Shown here: piece after piece, positions 43,178 to 47,447 of the stretch | Layout of the letters: each line of letters begins with the position of its first letter | Numbering within the stretch: the stretch's first letter is position 1 | Assembly: GCA_947630715.1 (NCBI GenBank) | Contig: CANRIP010000024.1 | Coordinates: 1 to 47,447 of the forward strand | Direction: 5' to 3' | DNA from: an uncultured Acetatifactor sp. | Lineage (GTDB): Bacteria > Bacillota > Clostridia > Lachnospirales > Lachnospiraceae | DNA length: 47,447 bases | The notes under the pieces: model-generated | Database searches by the model: none | The model's input: the letters and a program-made list of their open reading frames with translations, nothing else | Told to the model about the DNA's origin: nothing | Position numbers and translations under genes: made by a program

Positions 43178-43405
43178 ATGACCGCAAGAGAAATTCACGG
43201 GCTTACACGTCAGATTACCAACGATGTTTTTGCGGCTTTCGGAATTATCCTGACAGTGGGGATATCTTTATCCTTATTGGCAACGTCCGGCAGCGGATTG
43301 GAAAATGCGCTGTCTGATTTGAAAAAAAGTTTCAATACTCAGACGTCGATAAAAGAAGGCATTGTGGTGCATAACAAACAAAACAGTGACACACGGAAAA
43401 AGTAG
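43178..43405 (+). pseudogene. Possible remnant frame between TSCPD gene and flavodoxin
   Basis: The 75-codon frame starts with ATG at 43178, which has no Shine-Dalgarno, and the same frame is open back to 43137. The first part, ELPDDMTAREIHGLTRQIT plus NDVFAAFGIILTVGI, has the alpha-beta spacing of the C-terminal cytoplasmic domain of cation diffusion facilitator transporters; the rest (SGLENALSDLKKSFNTQTSI) matches nothing I know. It may be a leftover of a longer gene trapped in the operon, or a small membrane-associated protein. The family assignment is weak. Confidence 0.3.
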
Positions 43406-43438
43406 ATTGTGTCGCTGGGAATGTGAGGTGAACTTGAC

Positions 43439-43846
43439 ATGAAAATCGCAGTACGGTACTATTCAAGAGGCGGCAATACCAAAAAGATTGCGGAGGCGAT
43501 TGCAGAGGCTGTGGGCGTAGAGGCAAAAACGGTGTCGGAACCGCTGGCCGAAGATGTGGATCTTCTGTTTCTCGGCAGCGCCCCGTATGCTTTCGATGTG
43601 GACGATGAAGTAAAAAAATTCATCGGCGGCATCCAGGTGTCCGTTGGCAAAGTCGTGAATTTCAGCACGTCCGCCGCCGTCAAATCCACCCGCAAGTATG
43701 TGGAAACGCTGCTTGCGGAGAAAAAAATCCCTGTTGCAAAAGAAGAATTTTCCTGCCGGGGGGCCTTTGCCATGCTGCATAAGGGCAGACCGAATGAAGC
43801 AGATCAGAAGGCTGCCGCTGATTTTGCCAAGAAAATCCTATCGTAA
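43439..43846 (+). CDS. Short flavodoxin-like protein
   Basis: A 135-residue protein with the FMN loop YYSRGGNTKKIAEAIAEAVG near residues 7-26, DLLFLGSAPYAFDVDDEVKK as the 50s loop, and VVNFSTSAAVKSTRKYVETL. It is shorter than typical flavodoxins (about 140-170). GAGGTG stands eight bases before the ATG. It sits between the remnant frame and the OhrR-like gene and may supply electrons in the peroxide-detoxifying operon. Confidence 0.88.
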   Translation: MKIAVRYYSRGGNTKKIAEAIAEAVGVEAKTVSEPLAEDVDLLFLGSAPYAFDVDDEVKKFIGGIQVSVGKVVNFSTSAAVKSTRKYVETLLAEKKIPVAKEEFSCRGAFAMLHKGRPNEADQKAAADFAKKILS

Positions 43847-43861
43847 GGAGAAACCGGAACG

Positions 43862-44332
43862 ATGACGACTCCATTTGACCCACTCAAGCTGGAAAACCAA
43901 ATCTGTTTCCCGCTCTATGCCTGTGCAAAAGAAATTGTGAAAGCGTATAAGCCGTACCTGGACGAACTCGACCTGACTTACACGCAGTATATCACGATGA
44001 TGGTAATGTGGGAGCATAAGGAGCTGCGGGTAAAGGAAGTCGGCGAATACCTGTATCTGGACTCCAGTACGCTGACGCCTTTGCTGAAACGGTTGGAGGA
44101 AAAAGGGTATGTTGCACGGCGCCGCTCCACCGAAGATGAACGCGACCTGATCGTTTCCATAACCGACGCAGGAACCGCCTTACGCGAAAAAGCGCTCTCC
44201 GTGCCCCAGCGTCTTGCCGCCTGTGTGGATCTGGAGCCGGAAAAAGCGCGTTTTCTCTATGGAATCCTCTATGAACTGCTCGGAAAGCTGGGGGAAAATG
44301 AAACGACGAACCATCAGATATCGGATCCATGA
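43862..44332 (+). CDS. OhrR-like MarR-family peroxide-sensing repressor
   Basis: A 156-residue winged-helix protein. LENQICFPLYACAKEIVKAY carries Cys15 at the same position as the sensing Cys of Bacillus OhrR, with a second Cys at 21. The DNA-binding part is VKEVGEYLYLDSSTLTPLLK, RLEEKGYVARRRSTEDERD, standard for MarR/OhrR. Oxidation of Cys15 by organic peroxide would release DNA. AAGGAG lies 11 bases before the ATG. As the last gene of the gpx operon it probably controls that operon through the palindrome at 42295-42311. The 176-bp gap after it, to the convergent sirtuin gene, holds no gene or clear terminator. Confidence 0.92.
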   Translation: MTTPFDPLKLENQICFPLYACAKEIVKAYKPYLDELDLTYTQYITMMVMWEHKELRVKEVGEYLYLDSSTLTPLLKRLEEKGYVARRRSTEDERDLIVSITDAGTALREKALSVPQRLAACVDLEPEKARFLYGILYELLGKLGENETTNHQISDP

Positions 44333-44508
44333 CACGCTGTATATACCGGTCTTCCTTCGGTCTTTTCCTGCCAAAGCGGTGGGCCGGTTCCCATTTGACC
44401 GGTTTCCCGCGTAGTTCATACCGGATGAATCGGTCATTTCGCTCTGAATCTGCTTTTTCGGAAAGCGATAACGTTTCCCGTCCTTGGCCAGCGCCCTTCC
44501 GGGTTCCA

Positions 44509-45420
44509 TCAGGCAGATGGTGACTTCAATTTTTCCAAAGCCTCGCCGATATCGCTGTCGATGCAGATCGACCGGCTTTTGATTTCCGGCGGGCAGACGG
44601 TTTCTCCGTAATTGATACAGGCATAGACTGCCGCTTGATTCCGCGCGGCCATACGCCAAAACGGATACTTGATAATGCCCGGGGTGTTGTACCCGACGCC
44701 CAGTTCCAGAAACAGAATCTGCCCGTTTTCCCTTGTTTGCAGAAAGTCCTCATACCGCTCTGCGGCCCGGTGCCAGCCCTCATCCTCCACAAACTTGTCA
44801 TCGGAGCGGAGATTCATGGTCAGGGGCATTCCGCAATGGGGGCAGACGGGCAGCAGCTCCCAGGGAATCCGCATATCCTTCTGCCGTTTCACCATCTGCC
44901 GGATCCATTTCTCGTTATCAAAGGTTTCCTGACAACACGGCTTAGAGCATTGGAACAGTCCGTAGTCGCCCTGGGTATAGAAAAGCCGTTTCTGATCGAA
45001 TCCCGCCTTTTGAAAACAGTGATCCACATTCGTGGTGATTACAAAATAGTCCTTGTCATGAATCAGCCACAGCAGATCGTCATAAACCGCCTTTGGCGCA
45101 TCCATATAGCGGTTGATAAAAATATACCGGCTCCAATACGCCCAAAATTCCTCCGGTGCGGCAAACGGATAAAAACCGCCGGAATACATATCCCGGAAAC
45201 CGTATTTTTCGGCAAAATCGGAAAAGTACCGCTGAAACCGCTCCCCGGTATAGACAAATCCCGCCGAAACAGACAGCCCCGCTCCTGCGCCCACCACAAC
45301 GGCATCCGCAGCGTCCAGCGCCTCCCGGAGCCGTCTGATAGGATCCGATGTCATCGGCGCATCCGCGGGATGCGCGGTAGATTGGGGCATCGATTGAGTC
45401 ATCGGTATCTTGGAAGACAT
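44509..45420 (-). CDS. Class M sirtuin (SirTM), protein ADP-ribosyltransferase
   Basis: A 303-residue sirtuin-fold protein. NAD-binding motifs are VVVGAGAGLSVSAGFVYTGE (residues 41-60) and FVITTNVDHCFQKAGF (N131, D133). Where deacetylase sirtuins have the catalytic His, this has Gln150 in FYTQGDYGLFQC, the mark of class M sirtuins, which transfer ADP-ribose instead of removing acyl groups. A Cys set (C158, C162 or C163, C193, C196) forms the zinc ribbon. In Streptococcus/Staphylococcus SirTM modifies lipoyl-GcvH-L and the macro protein reverses it under oxidative stress. The ATG at 45420 has AAGGAGGT upstream. It is divergent from the HxlR regulator. Confidence 0.94.
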   Translation of the reverse strand: MSSKIPMTQSMPQSTAHPADAPMTSDPIRRLREALDAADAVVVGAGAGLSVSAGFVYTGERFQRYFSDFAEKYGFRDMYSGGFYPFAAPEEFWAYWSRYIFINRYMDAPKAVYDDLLWLIHDKDYFVITTNVDHCFQKAGFDQKRLFYTQGDYGLFQCSKPCCQETFDNEKWIRQMVKRQKDMRIPWELLPVCPHCGMPLTMNLRSDDKFVEDEGWHRAAERYEDFLQTRENGQILFLELGVGYNTPGIIKYPFWRMAARNQAAVYACINYGETVCPPEIKSRSICIDSDIGEALEKLKSPSA

Positions 45421-45473
45421 TGAAACTTACCTCCTTTATGGATTCAGGAAACTTTTCATCTCCTGTATCTATC

Positions 45474-45501
45474 ATTGTATGGATATTTTTTCCCCACACA
45501 A
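45474..45501 (-). promoter_or_regulatory. Promoter of the sirtuin gene
   Basis: Minus-strand TTGTGT (plus 45496-45501) and TACAAT (45474-45479) are 16 bp apart. The -35 touches the inverted repeats at 45501-45538. Confidence 0.6.
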
Positions 45502-45538
45502 GTACGCACTTTTTTGTAACTGTCATTTTTTTGATAGT
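45501..45538. promoter_or_regulatory. Imperfect inverted repeats in the sirtuin/HxlR divergent region (candidate HxlR operator)
   Basis: ACTGTC (45519-45524) and GATAGT (45533-45538) form a dyad with an 8-nt T-rich spacer and one mismatch. AGTAC (45501-45505) and GTAACT (45516-45521) form a second, overlapping one. T-rich dyads with ACT/AGT ends are the usual targets of HxlR/YodB-type regulators, one of which is encoded 160 bp away. The site abuts the sirtuin -35. Binding is inferred. Confidence 0.4.
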
Positions 45539-45629
45539 ACGAATACGGCGCCCTTTTGTAATGATTGGGCGTTTAGGGCGTGAGGACAGCAAAATCCATT
45601 TTAAACTTTTTTGAATCCATCCGAAAGGA

Positions 45630-45658
45630 TTGCAGTCAAAAGTGTGCAGCAGTATAAT
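45630..45658 (+). promoter_or_regulatory. Promoter of the HxlR-family gene
   Basis: TTGCAG (45630-45635) and a perfect TATAAT (45653-45658) are 17 bp apart, about 40 bp before the ATG at 45699. Confidence 0.8.
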
Positions 45659-45698
45659 ACAAATGTAACATTCCTTTTTGCTGCAATGGAGGTGCTTT

Positions 45699-46031
45699 AT
45701 GAAGACAAAAGCCGAACTCATTCCGGAATGCCCCGTAGCGACTACTGTTCAGCTCATCGGGAACAAGTGGAAACTTTTAATCATACGAAATCTGCTTGAC
45801 CGCCCGTGGCGTTTCAATGAACTTCAAAGAAATTTGGACGGGATCAGCCAAAAGGTACTGACTGACAGTCTGCGGTCTATGGAAGCGGACGGGATTATTA
45901 CCCGTACTGTTTACCCCGAAGTCCCGCCGCGGGTGGAATACGCGCTGTCGGAACTGGGCGAATCTCTAAAACCGATTCTCGATGCCATGAAAGTATGGGG
46001 AGCAAACTATCAAACAGCCAACCAACAATAG
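45699..46031 (+). CDS. HxlR-family winged-helix regulator
   Basis: A 110-residue protein starting at the ATG at 45699 (GGAGG six bases upstream; an in-frame codon at 45678 is not preferred). It has the HxlR signature ECPVATTVQLIGNKWKLLII, RPWRFNELQRNLDGISQKVL, TDSLRSMEADGIITRTVY, and YALSELGESLKPILDAM. Cys11 in the CPV motif corresponds to the redox- or quinone-sensing Cys of YodB/HypR-type members. It lies divergent from the sirtuin gene and probably controls it and/or itself. Confidence 0.94.
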   Translation: MKTKAELIPECPVATTVQLIGNKWKLLIIRNLLDRPWRFNELQRNLDGISQKVLTDSLRSMEADGIITRTVYPEVPPRVEYALSELGESLKPILDAMKVWGANYQTANQQ

Positions 46032-46119
46032 AAAATACGCCGCTATTTTCATATTGCGCCGCCTTTGAAAGCGTCTCCCCACCTTTTCGCCGTGGTAAAT
46101 CCTGTGTTTCCATGTTAAG

Positions 46120-46262
46120 CTCCATTTTTCATTTTCATTTTGAATCTCCACTCCGGAGCGTTTTACGCGATGGGGCGATGAACAATTCGCGCATGCGATA
46201 TCCGGCTCCCGATTGGCGAAGACAGTGTCAAATTTTACCTGTTTTTGACTCAGCTTTGACAC
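46120..46262 (-). repeat. Dispersed repeat, copy 2
   Basis: The core 46146-46180 is the reverse complement of 39368-39401 with two substitutions and one inserted T (about 32 of 35 positions). The flank TTTTCATTTT is also shared. The hairpins of copy 1 are not seen here; instead an ATTCGCGCATGCGAT dyad lies beside the core. A 98-codon minus frame across it (stop at 45966) runs antisense into the HxlR gene and is judged non-coding. 46263-46320 shows nothing further. Confidence 0.6.
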
Positions 46263-46320
46263 AACCTATTCCCTATCTTGACCGGCAAAGGATTGCGCAC
46301 AGAGGTTTCTTTGGCATGTG

Positions 46321-46368
46321 CGTATAGAAACTTTTTTCACATCGCGTATAGAAACTTTTTTCACATCG
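46321..46368. repeat. 24-bp perfect tandem duplication
   Basis: CGTATAGAAACTTTTTTCAC plus ATCG occurs at 46321-46344 and again without change at 46345-46368. It ends one base before the TTGACA at 46370, so it lies directly upstream of a promoter. Confidence 0.95.
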
Positions 46369-46369
46369 C

Positions 46370-46398
46370 TTGACATTTTTATGCAGATCATGTAAGAT
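46370..46398 (+). promoter_or_regulatory. Promoter upstream of the 14-bp array and Rpn gene
   Basis: A perfect TTGACA (46370-46375) and TAAGAT (46393-46398) are 17 bp apart. Transcription from here would start near 46405 and run through the 14-bp array before reaching the Rpn ATG at 46732, giving a leader of about 325 nt. Confidence 0.6.
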
Positions 46399-46482
46399 CT
46401 TGTTACATCTGATATAGAAATCATTCTGATTCTTGAATTTCCATTCTGGCCGGGCTGACATTGTTCCCGGATCCTGCCATCT

Positions 46483-46650
46483 GAAACTAACAATCTGTAA
46501 CTTATAATCCGAAATTTACTATCTGCAACTTACAACCTGAAATTAACAATCTGTAACTTGCAAACCGAAACTAACAATCTGTGACTTACAACCCGAAATT
46601 AACAATCTGTAACTTACCATCTGCAATTTATAACCTATGAACTGTAATCT
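46483..46650. repeat. 14-bp tandem array, twelve units, in the Rpn leader
   Basis: Twelve exactly 14-bp units run from 46483 to 46650. Odd units read like GAAACTAACAATCT and even units like GTAACTTACAACCC, so the array also has a 28-bp period. Units 1, 5, 7 and 9 are nearly identical; the last two are degenerate. There are no spacers, so it is not a CRISPR. It is AT-rich with few G outside unit starts, and it lies in the predicted 5' leader of the Rpn gene. Confidence 0.92.
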
Positions 46651-46731
46651 TTTTCACAGCCAATCATACCTTCCCGGCGCTGTTTCTGTTTCTATTTCTG
46701 CATCTTCACTTTCTGAAAGGAATCCACTCTT

Positions 46732-47447
46732 ATGGACAAAAAACAAACTTTTGTGACTACCGAACCTTCCTCAGTTTCTACGATTTTCAAATCTGCCAAA
46801 ACTTCCTCAGTTTGTGCGTCTTCTACATCTCCTGCCGTTTCTACTTCGACCACATCTTCTGCCGTTTCTGCACTTGCCAAACCTTCCGTGCCCTCCGCAG
46901 TTCCCACATTTTCTACATCTGCTGCAACGTCCGCAGTTTCTGCATCTTCCCTTTTACCAGACATTTTGAACAGCGCTCACGGGCCGCTCCCTATCCCCAT
47001 GACCAACGACTGCCTCTTTCGTATCCTCATGGAACGCAGCCGTAAAACCCTGCATGGCCTTTTAAGCGCCCTCCTTCATCTGGAACCCGCTGCCATTATA
47101 GACACGGAAATCCGCAATCCCTACGAATTCGGCGTTTCCGTCAGAGACAAAAATTACATCCTGGATGTCAAACTGATGCTGAACCGGCACACCATTATCA
47201 ATCTGGAAATGCAAGTGGTAAACGCCAGCAACTGGCCGGAGCGATCCCTGTGCTACCTCGCCCGTTCCTTCGGCGAGTTAAACCAGGGCGATGATTACGC
47301 AGCCGCAAAACCTGCCGTTCAGATCGGGATCCTGAATTACACCTTGTTTCAGGAGCACCCGGAATTCCTCGCCAATTACTATATGATGAATATAAAAAAT
47401 CATCATATTTATAGTGACAAATTCCGCCTGACTGTGTTAGACTTAAC
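46732..47447 (+). CDS. Rpn-family PD-(D/E)XK recombination-promoting nuclease / putative transposase (3' end cut)
   Basis: An ATG at 46732 (AAAGGA ten bases upstream) opens a frame that runs 238 codons to the window edge. Residues 8-75 are an unusual low-complexity stretch of Ser, Thr, Ala, Val and Pro (for example SSAVSALAKPSVPSAVPT). The conserved domain begins near residue 85: MTNDCLFRILMERSRKTLHG, EIRNPYEFGVSVRDKNYILD, VKLMLNRHTIINLEMQVVN, with the Asp of YILD and the ExQ of LEMQ as PD-(D/E)XK catalytic positions, then RSLCYLARSFGELNQGDDY. Such proteins (PF12784) nick DNA and promote RecA-independent recombination in E. coli RpnA. The gene is probably mobile or phase-variable. The N-terminal extension is not usual in the family as I know it. 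Confidence 0.88.
   Translation, partial: MDKKQTFVTTEPSSVSTIFKSAKTSSVCASSTSPAVSTSTTSSAVSALAKPSVPSAVPTFSTSAATSAVSASSLLPDILNSAHGPLPIPMTNDCLFRILMERSRKTLHGLLSALLHLEPAAIIDTEIRNPYEFGVSVRDKNYILDVKLMLNRHTIINLEMQVVNASNWPERSLCYLARSFGELNQGDDYAAAKPAVQIGILNYTLFQEHPEFLANYYMMNIKNHHIYSDKFRLTVLDL

Noticed and set aside
44333..44508. Small gene or terminator between the OhrR-like and sirtuin genes
   Set aside because: Frames here lack start signals and no stem with a T tract was seen.
45966..46262. 98-codon minus frame over dispersed repeat copy 2
   Set aside because: It spans the repeat and then runs antisense into the 3' end of the HxlR gene; likely carried by the repeat.
46483..46650. CRISPR array
   Set aside because: Units are contiguous with no unique spacers and are 14 bp long; no cas gene is present. 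The same holds for the 48-bp array at 40357-40548.

Overview
The window reads as a chromosomal segment of a GC-rich Clostridia member, most likely Lachnospiraceae. The clues are a spore-former-type promoter and Shine-Dalgarno style, rubrerythrin, a PocR-domain chemoreceptor, KtrAB, GH27 and GH2 sugar hydrolases, class M sirtuin plus zinc-macro genes, and an Rpn/PD-(D/E)XK putative transposase. No species can be named from the sequence. Most genes lie on the minus strand.

Left part (1-16.4 kb, mainly minus): a KDPG/KHG aldolase with a glyoxalase-like C-terminal half (cut by the window edge, with a cre-like site at its promoter); a DUF58-related membrane protein and a YfhO-family membrane protein; a class I amidotransferase (plus strand) whose 3' end overlaps a convergent DUF2974 hydrolase; citrate synthase; two XRE regulators, one with two HTH domains and a repeated operator-like motif upstream; a soluble PocR chemoreceptor-like protein; GH27 alpha-galactosidase, a membrane-fused spermidine-synthase-like protein and rubrerythrin; and a dCACHE chemoreceptor. 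A tRNA-Pro(AGG) with its own promoter and terminator follows at 16.56 kb.

Middle part (16.7-39.1 kb, all minus protein genes): LacZ-type beta-galactosidase and PepD dipeptidase; then a seven-gene run (33.1 to 21.4 kb) made of an envelope protein with an amidotransferase-like fold, an ABC ATPase and its permease, a repeat-rich membrane protein, a MoxR AAA+ ATPase, a DUF58 protein and a 1496-residue protein with three VWA-like domains. Upstream are a flavodoxin, an MBOAT O-acyltransferase with a DltD/AlgX-like partner, and the KtrB-KtrA potassium uptake pair.

Right part (39.1-47.4 kb) is accessory in character. It carries a structured dispersed repeat in two inverted copies, a four-unit 48-bp tandem repeat, and a redox/ADP-ribosylation neighbourhood: zinc-macro domain hydrolase, RNase H, then a glutathione peroxidase - TSCPD protein - small remnant - flavodoxin - OhrR-like MarR operon with a palindromic operator at its promoter, then a class M sirtuin divergent from an HxlR regulator. 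The right end holds a 24-bp duplication, a sigma-A-like promoter, a 12-unit 14-bp tandem array, and the start of an Rpn-family protein with an unusual Ser/Thr/Ala-rich N-terminus.

The best candidates for undescribed biology are the MoxR-VWA-ABC operon, the macro/sirtuin genes embedded around an OhrR-type peroxidase operon, and the 14-bp array in the leader of the Rpn gene. All functional statements are read from sequence motifs by eye; no database search was run.
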